From Microbacterium sp. Gd 4-13 (GTDB lineage: Bacteria; Actinomycetota; Actinomycetes; Actinomycetales; Microbacteriaceae), in contig NZ_QEIJ01000005.1 in NCBI RefSeq assembly GCF_003095395.1, forward strand, positions 245,577-309,576: a stretch of 64,000 nucleotides of DNA. The letters are read 5' to 3'. The notes below the pieces were generated by a model. The model searched no databases. It worked only from the letters and a program-made list of their open reading frames with translations, and was not told the DNA's origin. The position numbers and the translations under genes are program-made. Numbering within the stretch: position 1 is the stretch's first letter; every line of letters begins with the position of its first letter. Of the stretch, positions 45,466 to 54,371 are shown piece by piece.

Positions 45466-46413
45466 ATGACCGACTCCACCGCATTCGACGTCGCCCACAT
45501 CGGCAGCGTCGAACTGCTCACCCCCGAGTTCGACAAGAGCCTCTGGTTCTTCCGCGACCTCCTCGCCATGCGCGTCGTCGCCGAGGAGGGCGGCTCGACG
45601 TTCCTGCGCACCTGGGACGAGTACGAGCTGTACACGATCAAGCTCACCCCCTCGGATGCTGCGGGCGTCGGGCGCACGACCTTCCGCGCGTCGTCGCCCG
45701 AGGCCCTCGAGCGCCGGGTCGCCGCGATCGAGGCCACGGGCCTCGGCGAAGGCTGGGTCGACGGCGAGGTGGGCACGGGCCCCACCTTCATGTTCCGCGA
45801 CCCCGACGGCCACTCGATGGGCATCTACTACGAGACCGAGCGCTATGTCGCCACCGATGACAAGCCGGCGCTGAAGAACCAGGCCTCGGCCTTCCCCGGT
45901 CGAGGAGTCAACGCCCGGCGCCTCGACCACATCAACTACCTCGCGAAAGACGTCGAGGCCAACGGCGAGTTCCTGGCCGACGCGCTCGCGATGCGCGAGA
46001 GCGAGCGCATCCGCAACGACGACGGCAAGTTCGCCGCCTGGTGGTTCCACTTCTCGCTGAAGTCCTACGACGTCGTCTACTCCGACGACTGGACGAAGCA
46101 CGGCAACCGCCTGCACCACATCGCGTTCGCCCCCGACACCCGTGAAGACATCCTCAAGGCCGCCGACATCTTCCTCGAGAACGGCATCCACATCGAATCG
46201 GGCCCGCACAAGCACGCCATCAACCAGACGTTCTTCCTCTACGTGTGGGAGCCGGGCGGCAACCGCATCGAGTTCGCCAACGCGGGTGCGCGTCTGCTGC
46301 TCGACCCCGACCAGCCGGTCGTGGAGTGGAGCCAGGAGGAGCGCAAGAAGGGCCAGGCCTGGGGCATGAAGACGATCGAGTCGTTCCACACCCACGGCAC
46401 CCCGCTCGTCTGA
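45466..46413 (+). CDS. Type I (VOC-fold) extradiol ring-cleavage dioxygenase
   Basis: A 315-residue two-domain vicinal-oxygen-chelate dioxygenase of the XylE/catechol 2,3-dioxygenase kind. The iron ligands are His155 (LDHINYL), His217 (NRLHHIAF) and Glu269 (GNRIEFAN), at almost the XylE spacing. His195 and His248 or His250 with Tyr259 match second-shell residues. It is the last gene of the gal operon and the only ring-opening enzyme in the window. Gallate or a methylgallate is therefore its likely substrate, although known gallate dioxygenases belong to the unrelated LigB superfamily. A catechol or hydroxyquinol substrate is the alternative. Confidence 0.85.
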   Translation: MTDSTAFDVAHIGSVELLTPEFDKSLWFFRDLLAMRVVAEEGGSTFLRTWDEYELYTIKLTPSDAAGVGRTTFRASSPEALERRVAAIEATGLGEGWVDGEVGTGPTFMFRDPDGHSMGIYYETERYVATDDKPALKNQASAFPGRGVNARRLDHINYLAKDVEANGEFLADALAMRESERIRNDDGKFAAWWFHFSLKSYDVVYSDDWTKHGNRLHHIAFAPDTREDILKAADIFLENGIHIESGPHKHAINQTFFLYVWEPGGNRIEFANAGARLLLDPDQPVVEWSQEERKKGQAWGMKTIESFHTHGTPLV

Positions 46414-46459
46414 CGCTCGGGTCTCAGCCGCGCAGCATCCGCTTCGCTACCCCCTTCAC

Positions 46460-46509
46460 AGTCCCAGACACCCGGACGCGCAGCTCACGCGCTCCGGGTG
46501 TCTGGGACT
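46460..46509. terminator. Bidirectional terminator after the gal operon
   Basis: AGTCCCAGACACCCGGA (46460-46476) and its perfect complement (46493-46509) form 17 pairs, with a further short GCG/CGC stem in the loop. It separates the converging dioxygenase and MetE-like genes. Confidence 0.9.
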
Positions 46510-46527
46510 TTCAGCGGGAGGGGGCGC

Positions 46528-47637
46528 TCAGCCCCAGACGGAGTCGGCGATCTCGACCACCGAGCGGATCTTCGCCCACTGCTGATCCTCGGTGAGCGTG
46601 TTGCCCTCCTCGGTCGAGGCGAAGCCGCACTGGGGGCTCAGGGCGAGCTGCTCGAGAGGGGCGAAGGCGGATGCTTCGTCGATGCGCCTGCGGATGGCGT
46701 CGGCGTCCTCGAGTTCACCCGTCTTGGTCGTGATGAGCCCGAGCTCGACGACCTTGTCGCCGGCGGGCAGGAAGCGCAGCGGCTCGAACCCGCCGGCGCG
46801 CTCGGAGTCGTACTCGAGGAAGTACCCGTCGTACGCGGTGTTGCCCAAGAGCTGTTCGGCGACGGGCTCGTAGCCGCCCGACGAGATCCAGGTGGAGCGG
46901 AAGTTGCCGCGACAGACGTGGGTGGTGACGACCAGGTCGTCGGGCTTGCCGTCGAGGATGCGGTTGAGCAGGGTCGCGTAGCGCTCGGCGATACCTTCGG
47001 TGTCGATGCCGCGATCACGGGCCTTGGCCAGCTCGACGTCGGAGCAGAGGTACGCCCACGCCGTGTCGTCGAACTGCAGGTAGCGCGCACCGGCGTCGTA
47101 GAAGGCCGCGAGCGCGTCGCGGTACGCGGTCACGAGATCGTCGGTGATCGCGTCGCGCCCGTCGTAGGTGGCGTCGATGTGGCCCGGCTCGAGCCGGAAG
47201 TCGAGCACGGTGGGGGCGGGGATCGTGAACTTCGGGGTCAGGCCCGTGCCGGCGACGTCGTCCTGCAGCGCGCGGTAGTGCGCCAGGAACGGGTGGTCGG
47301 CGGGGAAACGGATGGGCCCGGAGATCTCGATACCGCGGGGGCGGGTCTGCACCCCTTGGAACTGGATGCCGTGGTCGAGTTCGACGATCTCCACGCCGTC
47401 GAGCAGACCGAAGAAGTCGAAGTGCCACCACGACCGACGGAACTCGCCGTCGGAGGCGACCCGGAGCCCGTTCTCGGCCTGCTGGGCGACCAGGTCGACG
47501 ACCGCGGCGTCTTCCGCCGCGCGCAGCGCGTCGTCCGAGAGATCGCCCGCCGCGTGCCGGGCACGAGCCTCGGCGAGAGCCGCAGGACGGAGGAAACTAC
47601 CGACGATGTCGGCGCGGAACGGAGGGTTGACGGTCAT
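46528..47637 (-). CDS. MetE-like cobalamin-independent methyltransferase (single catalytic domain)
   Basis: A 369-residue protein equal to the C-terminal catalytic barrel of MetE, as in the YxjG/YxjH group. Zinc ligands are His240 and Cys242 (THVCRGN), Glu275 (LEYD) and Cys337 (SPQCGF). It lacks the N-terminal MetE domain. The ATG has TAGCAT six bases upstream, indicating a leaderless mRNA. Such proteins methylate homocysteine, with methyl-folate or another donor. Its place beside the O-demethylase island suggests it could consume 5-methyl-tetrahydrofolate, but the converging orientation and own promoter argue against strict co-regulation. Confidence 0.85.
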   Translation of the reverse strand: MTVNPPFRADIVGSFLRPAALAEARARHAAGDLSDDALRAAEDAAVVDLVAQQAENGLRVASDGEFRRSWWHFDFFGLLDGVEIVELDHGIQFQGVQTRPRGIEISGPIRFPADHPFLAHYRALQDDVAGTGLTPKFTIPAPTVLDFRLEPGHIDATYDGRDAITDDLVTAYRDALAAFYDAGARYLQFDDTAWAYLCSDVELAKARDRGIDTEGIAERYATLLNRILDGKPDDLVVTTHVCRGNFRSTWISSGGYEPVAEQLLGNTAYDGYFLEYDSERAGGFEPLRFLPAGDKVVELGLITTKTGELEDADAIRRRIDEASAFAPLEQLALSPQCGFASTEEGNTLTEDQQWAKIRSVVEIADSVWG

Positions 47638-47719
47638 GCAGCGATGCTACTGAGCGTCGCGGGTGCGCGCCGCACCGGCCGACGCGCGACGTCATCGACG
47701 CCGCACGCCGGCCGGTCGA

Positions 47720-50287
47720 TCACGCGGACCGGCGACGCCGCAGGGCGAAGGCGAGCCCGCCTCCCGTGGCCAGCGCGCCGGCCAGCAGCGCGAGCCCCCA
47801 CGGCAGCGTCGCGCCGGTCGCCGCGAGCGGCGACCCTGCGACCGCCGTCGGCGTCGGGCTCGGCACGGGGGTCGCCGTCGGCGACGGGACGGCCGTCGAC
47901 GTCGCGCTCGCGCTCGGACTGGGCGACGGTGCCGCTGCCGCCGTCACCGTGGCCGTCGCGGCCGAGACCGCCGATCGCGACACCCGACCCTCGGCCTCGG
48001 CGGTCACCCGCACCGTGAGACGCGCGCCCTCTTCTGCGACGGTCGGCGCGAACTCCGCGGAGGAGGCGCCGGCGATCGCGACACCGTCCGCGAACCAGGC
48101 ATACGACAGGGCGGCGTCCGCGGGGTCGGCGTCGACGGTCGCCCGCAGCGTCGAGCCGACGAGCGCCTCTCCGGCCACGACCGGCGCGTCGAGGCCCACC
48201 TGCTCCGTGTCGCCGAAGTCGAGCCACGTGCCCTCGAGCTCCGCGTAGCCCTGGCTGGGCTTCGTCCAGTCGCAGACGCCCTCGGAGAACACGGCGGTGA
48301 TCGCCGACCACTGCTCGTCGGTGAGCACCGGGTAATCGGCACGCACCGGAGCCGTCAGCTGGCACTTCGGCACGTCGCGCAACAGGCCTTCGCCCGCTTC
48401 GTAGCGCGGCTCGGAGTGGTACGGGTACAGCGTGTTGCAGGCGGTCGTCGGGTCGGAGTAGTCGAGCTCCTCCGCGATGAAGGCGCCGGCGCCGTCGAAG
48501 CATCCGTCTTCCAGCCCCGCCGGGCGCGCATCCACCGTGCGCTCGCGATCGGCCGGGCCGCCCCGCGCCTCGATCTCCTCCAGCCACTCGTCGAGGTAGG
48601 CGAAGGCCTGCTCGCGCATCGTGTTGTTGACCGCCCCCTCGGGGCTGGTCCAGTTCACGTGGGTGTCGGCATCGCCGTGAGCCGCCAGCATCCGCTCTCG
48701 GATGATGGCGGAGCGGTACCGCTCGTGGAAGTCGCCGCGCAGATCGGAGTATCCGCGGATCTCGAGCACGGGGATCGCCTGGAGGCCGCCCGTCATCATG
48801 TTGATACGGCCGGTCTCGAACGCCCGCTCGATCGCCTCGACGCTCGCGACCGAGCGCTCCGCGGTGCGGACTCCGTCGACGTCCATGCCGCCGATGTTCT
48901 CGTTCAGGCTGAGGAACTGCTTGACCGTGATCTCGCCGTCGTGCAGAGCGTCGAGTCCGTACTGCACGCCAACATTGTCGGGCTCCACGCGCAGGCCGCG
49001 TCCCTGGTCGTCCACACCGTAGACGTTCTTGACCATGTCGGCGATCGTGCAGCGCAGGCCCCCGGGATTCGTCGGCGACCACCGGTCGGCGACCGGCACC
49101 GCGGCCGCGCAGCCGCGGTTCGGGTCGTCGACGCCGTCGAAGAAGGTGAATCCGATGCACGTGCCGGTGACCGCGTGGCCGCTCACCGCGAGCTTCTCGG
49201 CATCGGTCCATCCCGAGCCGGCCGGGCTCGCCCAGTAGTTCTGCAGCCCGCGGCAGTCATGCCCGCCCACGGTCGTGGTGCGCTCGTCGGGGTAGCCGAT
49301 CTCGCCCAGCACGCCATCGAGGATGCCGGGGTAGTTGTTCGACAGCAGCAGCTGCTGCATCGTGCCCGCCGAGCCGCCCGACCCCATGGTGAAACGCACC
49401 TCTCCGTGCGTCTCGACGAACTTCTCCTTGACCATCATCGCGGTCTCGGCGCTCGTGACGTCGTTGCAGTTCTGGGCGTAGACGTTGAGGGTGGCGGATG
49501 CGACGGCGTACCCGTTCCGCAGGAACAGGTCGTTCTCGACCCCGCCGGTGCTCGCGCCCTGCCAGTATCCGACGCCGCACGCGCCGCCGAACGTATAGGC
49601 CAGCTTGCCGGTCCAGCCGGGGAGGTCGCGCGTCGGCGACGGTGCGGGCGTGCCCGGTTCGTGCAGCACCGCCGTCTCGTACACGGCACGATTGACGGTT
49701 CCGCGCTCGATACGCACGACGTACGGCACCTCGACGCCGTCGACGACCGTCGTGGCGAGGTCGGCCGGGGTCGTCCCGTCGGTCGGGTAGTCGGCGAACG
49801 CACCGGCGCTCGTGCGATAGCGGTAGGTGACGAAGGTCTCGTCGGTCTGGCAGTCCTCGTCGAGGGCGCCGAAGTTCCACGGCGCGCCCGACGCGGTGCA
49901 GTACATCGGATGCTGCGGACCGGAGAACACCGGACCGGAGGCCGGGTGGTTCACGACCTCGAGCCGGGCGGATCCGGCTGAGCCGGTCTCGACCACGATG
50001 TCGCTCGACCCGAGGGGCAGACCCTCGACCAGGCCGACCAGACGATCGCCGTCGGCGACGAACGCCGACGAGACGTCGGCGCCCGCCGCGGTGACGCGCA
50101 CCGCGCCGCCGGCGCCTGTCACCGCGATCAGGGCGTCGCCGCCTGACACGCTGTCGGCGCGACCGGAGAGGATCTCGACGCCCACCGCGTCGGCAGCCAC
50201 GGCCGGCGGGGTGAGCATCGCGAGGGCGACGGCGGATGCTGCGGCGACAGCTCCGACGGCGGCGAACAGATTTCGGGGTCTTCTCAT
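47720..50287 (-). CDS. Cell-wall-anchored DUF6351 alpha/beta-hydrolase-like protein
   Basis: An 855-residue exported protein. A signal peptide (1-32, ending AVAADA) precedes the DUF6351 body, which opens with VEILSGRADSVSGGDALI. Hydrolase-like points are GGACGVGYWQGAS, FTMGSGGSAGTMQ (possible nucleophile Ser) and AHGDADTHVNW (possible catalytic His). An Ig-like domain (about 690-775) and a Pro/Ser/Thr linker follow. The end is a sorting signal: LAATG, a hydrophobic helix and RRRR. LAxTG is the class E sortase form. It may act on plant-derived esters outside the cell; the reaction is unproven. Confidence 0.78.
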   Translation of the reverse strand: MRRPRNLFAAVGAVAAASAVALAMLTPPAVAADAVGVEILSGRADSVSGGDALIAVTGAGGAVRVTAAGADVSSAFVADGDRLVGLVEGLPLGSSDIVVETGSAGSARLEVVNHPASGPVFSGPQHPMYCTASGAPWNFGALDEDCQTDETFVTYRYRTSAGAFADYPTDGTTPADLATTVVDGVEVPYVVRIERGTVNRAVYETAVLHEPGTPAPSPTRDLPGWTGKLAYTFGGACGVGYWQGASTGGVENDLFLRNGYAVASATLNVYAQNCNDVTSAETAMMVKEKFVETHGEVRFTMGSGGSAGTMQQLLLSNNYPGILDGVLGEIGYPDERTTTVGGHDCRGLQNYWASPAGSGWTDAEKLAVSGHAVTGTCIGFTFFDGVDDPNRGCAAAVPVADRWSPTNPGGLRCTIADMVKNVYGVDDQGRGLRVEPDNVGVQYGLDALHDGEITVKQFLSLNENIGGMDVDGVRTAERSVASVEAIERAFETGRINMMTGGLQAIPVLEIRGYSDLRGDFHERYRSAIIRERMLAAHGDADTHVNWTSPEGAVNNTMREQAFAYLDEWLEEIEARGGPADRERTVDARPAGLEDGCFDGAGAFIAEELDYSDPTTACNTLYPYHSEPRYEAGEGLLRDVPKCQLTAPVRADYPVLTDEQWSAITAVFSEGVCDWTKPSQGYAELEGTWLDFGDTEQVGLDAPVVAGEALVGSTLRATVDADPADAALSYAWFADGVAIAGASSAEFAPTVAEEGARLTVRVTAEAEGRVSRSAVSAATATVTAAAAPSPSPSASATSTAVPSPTATPVPSPTPTAVAGSPLAATGATLPWGLALLAGALATGGGLAFALRRRRSA

Positions 50288-50354
50288 GCGGATGCCTCCG
50301 AGCGGGGAAAAGGACGACGTCGTCCGGGCGGCGTCGTTGCCGCCTTCTGCCCAG

Positions 50355-50401
50355 ATGTTAGAAGCTCAGGTGTCGACCGTCAAGAAAGTATCGAGTATCG
50401 A
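50355..50401 (-). promoter_or_regulatory. Promoter of the DUF6351 gene with tandem GTATCGA
   Basis: TTGACG (50383-50378) and TAACAT (50360-50355) are 17 bases apart on the minus strand. Directly upstream GTATCGA is repeated in tandem at 50388-50394 and 50395-50401, a possible regulator site. The gene itself has GGAGG seven bases before its ATG. Confidence 0.65.
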
Positions 50402-50403
50402 CG

Positions 50404-51273
50404 TCACAGGCGACGGTCGGTCACCTGTTCGGCCAGTGCGGGATCGACCGCCGCCACGAACGCGCGGAACCGTTGCACGCTCGCCGGAGCGAGCGATCCG
50501 TGCCACTGGGCGAAACGACGGCGAAGCGGCACCCGCGGCCAATCGTCCGCCAGGATCGCGAGCGGGAGCGCGGGATCACTCTCGCGGAACGACTGCCACC
50601 CCAGCATCAGCCGCGACCGGAGGGCGAGCGCCTCGGCCCCCGACGCCGGGCTCTCGCTCGCGTCGAGCACGGCGCCGAACGCGTCGTAGTGCCCTCGGAT
50701 CTCGTCCAGATTCCAGGCCGACCGCGGGCTCGCCCCACCCGACCGCTCGAGGGGGGCGCGCAGGGCGGTGGCATCGGCGACTCCGAGCTCCGTCAGCTGC
50801 GCGAGCGCATCGGAGGCCGGCACTCGGGCGGAGATCCACACCCCGTCGTACAACGGCGCGAAGCCGAGCCACCGCAGGCGAGTACGCGACGAGTGCCGCA
50901 GTGCGCGATGCGACTCGGGGATCGAGAACGCCACGACCGTCCAGGCGCCGTCCCACTCCGGCTCGCGCACCCCGAACGCATCGAGCCAGCGCGCCTCGTC
51001 GTCGATGACCGCGCTCCCCCGCTCCGTCAGCCGGTGCGAGGTGCGCCGCCCCTCGCGCTCGGTCGCGAGCAGACCGATCTCGACGAGCCGCGCGAGGGCA
51101 GCTCGAGCGGCGGGTTCCTTGACGCCGAGGTCACCGAGGGCCCGCAAAGCAGCCCCCGTCGGCAGCGCCTCGGGCACGTGCCACCAGTAGTCGCCGAAGA
51201 GGGTGAGCACCTGCCGGGCGGGAGACACGCGCCGGACGGCGATCGCCTCCCCGCCCAGGGCTGTCGACATCAT
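50404..51273 (-). CDS. PaaX-family transcriptional regulator
   Basis: A 289-residue PaaX-like protein with an N-terminal winged helix (ARQVLTLFGDYWWHVPEALPTGAALRALGDLGVKEPAARAALARLV), a basic wing (EREGRRTSHRLTERG), and the PaaX core (WTVVAFSIPESHRALRHSSRTRLRWLGFAPLYDGVWIS). Two adjacent ATGs are possible; the first has GGGAGG eight bases upstream. It lies upstream of the DUF6351 gene on the same strand and may control it through the tandem GTATCGA site. Confidence 0.82.
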   Translation of the reverse strand: MMSTALGGEAIAVRRVSPARQVLTLFGDYWWHVPEALPTGAALRALGDLGVKEPAARAALARLVEIGLLATEREGRRTSHRLTERGSAVIDDEARWLDAFGVREPEWDGAWTVVAFSIPESHRALRHSSRTRLRWLGFAPLYDGVWISARVPASDALAQLTELGVADATALRAPLERSGGASPRSAWNLDEIRGHYDAFGAVLDASESPASGAEALALRSRLMLGWQSFRESDPALPLAILADDWPRVPLRRRFAQWHGSLAPASVQRFRAFVAAVDPALAEQVTDRRL

Positions 51274-51316
51274 CCCGCCATCCTCCCACCGCGGGTCGCG
51301 GTGGGAGCCGACGCGG

Positions 51317-52240
51317 TCAGTACACGTACTCCATGAGTTCGACACCCAGAGTGCGGAACGCGTCGTGAGCGCGCAGCCGGTGCGTGATCGACAGGTCGTC
51401 GAAGCAGACGATGAGCGCGTAGGAGACACCCGCCCGGGGGCCGGCGAGCACCCCGGCCTCGGCACGCACGCCGGCGCCGCGGCCGGTCTTGTTCACGAAC
51501 AGCAGCTCGTGCTCGTCGTGCTCGTGAGCGAACGGATCCAGCCCCGTCGCCGACGCCACGAGACTCAGATCGTGGTTGAGGCTCAGCCACTCCGAGACCT
51601 GCGCGCTGACCCCGGGGCTGACGGCCTTCGAGTTCACGAGCGCCGAGAACAGCTGCGCCAGCTCGCGCGCCGAGGCGAGCGCGACCTGGGGCGCGTCGTC
51701 GGGCCCGCGTGCGTCGCGGAACCGGTCGAGCAGCGCCGAACGTTCAAGGCCCAGCGACTCGATGCGGGCGAGCACCGCGGGCAGCCCCACCCGCTCCAGG
51801 AGCGCATTGGTCGCGAGCGCATCGCCCACGGCGGCGGCCAGCACGGCCGCGTCGACCAGCGGAAGGGCGGGGATCTTCATGTGCTGCCAGATGCCCGCGA
51901 CGCCCACGTGTTCGAAGCCCGCCCGATCGACGATCTCGAGCGGGTCGAGGCGCCCCTCCTCGAAGGCCGCCGCCACCTCGATCAGGAGCGGCACCACACC
52001 GAGACCTCCGACGGGGTGCGTGTCGAAGTCGTCGCCGGCGAGCACCGGGGTGCCGCGATCGAGATCGTCGACGCGCACCGACACGCGGGCACCCGACGCC
52101 GCGACGGCGTCGAGCGCGCGCAACGTCGACGTGAACGACCTCGCCGCGGAGCGTGCTCGCCGCGGCGAACCCCGCATCTCCGTGCGATCGCTCGCCCGCA
52201 GCGGGGCGGCCTCACGCGAAGAGTCGGCAGACGTGCCCAC
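51317..52240 (-). CDS. Beta-lactamase-fold protein with altered active site
   Basis: A 307-residue protein of the class A beta-lactamase-like (Beta-lactamase2) fold. The KTG strand is present (FVNKTGRGAG), but the SxxK site appears as GGLGVVP and the SDN loop as GDALATN, so the nucleophile and general base are missing. No clear signal peptide is seen. The GTG start with GGAGAGG upstream was preferred to an earlier TTG. It is probably a non-hydrolytic binding or regulatory relative rather than a resistance enzyme. Confidence 0.7.
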   Translation of the reverse strand: MGTSADSSREAAPLRASDRTEMRGSPRRARSAARSFTSTLRALDAVAASGARVSVRVDDLDRGTPVLAGDDFDTHPVGGLGVVPLLIEVAAAFEEGRLDPLEIVDRAGFEHVGVAGIWQHMKIPALPLVDAAVLAAAVGDALATNALLERVGLPAVLARIESLGLERSALLDRFRDARGPDDAPQVALASARELAQLFSALVNSKAVSPGVSAQVSEWLSLNHDLSLVASATGLDPFAHEHDEHELLFVNKTGRGAGVRAEAGVLAGPRAGVSYALIVCFDDLSITHRLRAHDAFRTLGVELMEYVY

Positions 52241-52311
52241 GGCGGCCCCCCTCTCCGGTCCGGTCAATCGCTCGACGGTCGATGCAGCATCCGGATCTCA
52301 CCAGACGCGGG

Positions 52312-54306
52312 TTACCAGATGGTGACCCGACGGTCGGGGTCCAGCCACAGGTCGTCGGCCTCGGTGACGTCGAACGCGTCGTAGAACGCGTCGATGTTGC
52401 GCACGATCTGGTTGCAGCGGAACTCGTTCGGCGAGTGCGGGTCGATCGTGAGGAGGCGGATCGTCTCGGCGTCGCGCCCCTTCTGCTGCCAGACCTGTGC
52501 CCAGCTGATCAGCAGGCGCTGGATGCCGGTGAGGCCGTCGACGACCGGCGCTTGCGTGGAAGCGTCGTCGGAGACCGCAGCGCTCGAGGACTGCAGCGAC
52601 AGCCGGTAGGCGCGGATGGCGATGCCGAGGCCCCCCAGGTCGCCGATGTTCTCACCGATCGTGAGCTCGCCGTTGACCTTGTGCTCGTCTGACAGACCGC
52701 GCGGCACGAGCTCGTCGTACTGGTCGATGAGCGCGCGCGTGCGCTGCTCGAAAGCGGTGCGGTCGGCGTCGGTCCACCAGTCGCGGAGCGATCCGTCGCC
52801 GTCGAAGCGGCTGCCCTGGTCGTCGAAGCCGTGACCCAGCTCGTGACCGATCACGGCGCCGATTCCGCCGTAGTTCGCCGCCGCGTCGCGGTCGGCGTCG
52901 AAGAACGGGTACTGCAGGATCGCCGCGGGGAACACGATCTCGTTCATCAGCGGGTTGTAGTAGGCGTTCACCGTCTGCGGCGTCATCAGCCATTCGTCGC
53001 GGTCGATCGGCTGCCCGACCTTGCCGAGCTGGCGGTCGTGCTCGAACACGTGCGCCCGGCGCACGTTGCCGACCAGGTCGGTTGCGTCGACCTCGAGGCC
53101 GGAGTAGTCGCGCCACTTCACGGGGTAGCCGATCTTCGGCGTGAACGCGTCGAGCTTGGCGAGCGCGCGTTCGCGCGTCTCGGGACTCATCCACTCGAGA
53201 TCGGAGATCGACTGCCGGTAGGCCTCGATGAGGTTGGCGACCAGCTCGTCCATGGCCTCCTTCGCCGACGGCGGGAAGTGCCGCTCGACGTAGACGCGAC
53301 CCACGGCCTCGCCCAGGGCCGCCTCGACGAGGCTGACGCCGCGCTTCCACCGCTCGCGGTTCACGGGCACGCCGGTGAGCTGCGTGCCGTAGAACGCGAA
53401 GTTCTCGGCGACGAACTCGTCGCTGAGGAACGCGGCGGCGGCGTGCACGATCTTGAAGCGCAGCCACGCCTTCCAGTCGTCGATCCGCTCGGCGGTGAGC
53501 ACCGTCTGCAGCGCTTCGACGAAGCTCGGCTGGTAGAGCACGACCTCGGAGAAGGCGTCGGCGTGCCCGGGCGCGATCGCATCGAGCCACGGTCCGAGGT
53601 CGACGCCGGCGAGGGCGAGGGTCTCGTCCCAGGTGCGCAGGTTGTAGGTGGCGACCGCGTCGCGGCTGCGCACCTTGTCCCAGTGGTGGGTGGCGATGTC
53701 GGCCTCGAGGGCGAAGACGCGGTCGGCCGATGCTGCGGGCTCGGCGACACCCGCGAGACTCAGGATCCGCTCGATGTGGGTGCGGTAGGCCGCGCGCACA
53801 TCGGCGAAGTTGTCGAGGCGGTAGTAGCTCTCATCGGGAAGCGAGAGTCCGCCCTGGATGACGAAGGGCACGTAGCGCTGCGGGTTGCCCGGATCGGGCT
53901 CGACGTAGAGCTCGATCAGACCGTTGACGCCATCGCGCTCGAGCCTGCCCACGGTGCGCAGGAACGACGCGACGTCGTCGATGTCGTCGACGAGCGCGAG
54001 CTGATCGGCGATGGGGGCGGACCCCAGCTCGGCGATGCGCGCGGTGTCGGTGAAGCTGGCGAAGAGGTCGCCGATCTTGCGGGTCTCGGTGCCGGGCTCG
54101 GCGTCCTGCGACTCCTCGATGATCGTGCGCACGTGGCTCTCGGCCTGCTCGGCGAGCACATGGAAGGCGCCCCACCGAGCCTTGTCGTCGGGGATCTCGG
54201 TGCGGTCGAGCCACTGTCCGTTGACGTGGCGGAAGAGGTCGTCCTGGGGGCGGATCTCGTCGCTCAGCTCGTCGAGCGCGAGACCGGAGCGGGGGGAATC
54301 GGTCAT
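52312..54306 (-). CDS. M13-family zinc metallopeptidase (neprilysin/PepO-like)
   Basis: A 664-residue peptidase. The zinc site is HELGH near residue 487 (VIGHELGHGFDDQGSRFD), with the third ligand Glu in GENIGDLGGLG near 545 and NAYYNP before the site. It lacks a signal peptide or membrane anchor, as in the cytoplasmic PepO-like forms. TATCCT lies six bases before the ATG, so the mRNA is likely leaderless. It degrades short peptides. Confidence 0.92.
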   Translation of the reverse strand: MTDSPRSGLALDELSDEIRPQDDLFRHVNGQWLDRTEIPDDKARWGAFHVLAEQAESHVRTIIEESQDAEPGTETRKIGDLFASFTDTARIAELGSAPIADQLALVDDIDDVASFLRTVGRLERDGVNGLIELYVEPDPGNPQRYVPFVIQGGLSLPDESYYRLDNFADVRAAYRTHIERILSLAGVAEPAASADRVFALEADIATHHWDKVRSRDAVATYNLRTWDETLALAGVDLGPWLDAIAPGHADAFSEVVLYQPSFVEALQTVLTAERIDDWKAWLRFKIVHAAAAFLSDEFVAENFAFYGTQLTGVPVNRERWKRGVSLVEAALGEAVGRVYVERHFPPSAKEAMDELVANLIEAYRQSISDLEWMSPETRERALAKLDAFTPKIGYPVKWRDYSGLEVDATDLVGNVRRAHVFEHDRQLGKVGQPIDRDEWLMTPQTVNAYYNPLMNEIVFPAAILQYPFFDADRDAAANYGGIGAVIGHELGHGFDDQGSRFDGDGSLRDWWTDADRTAFEQRTRALIDQYDELVPRGLSDEHKVNGELTIGENIGDLGGLGIAIRAYRLSLQSSSAAVSDDASTQAPVVDGLTGIQRLLISWAQVWQQKGRDAETIRLLTIDPHSPNEFRCNQIVRNIDAFYDAFDVTEADDLWLDPDRRVTIW

Positions 54307-54371
54307 GCGACAAGGATAGGCGCGCCGCTGCGGAGTCGGCTGGGAACGGCGAGGACTCTACGCTCGAAGCC

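Noticed and set aside
42903..46413. Protocatechuate 4,5-cleavage (LigAB, LigC, LigI) route
   Set aside because: None of these genes is present; the operon contains the gallate-type set galB, galC, galD instead.
51317..52240. Antibiotic-resistance beta-lactamase
   Set aside because: The catalytic Ser-x-x-Lys and SDN motifs are absent, so hydrolysis is not expected.
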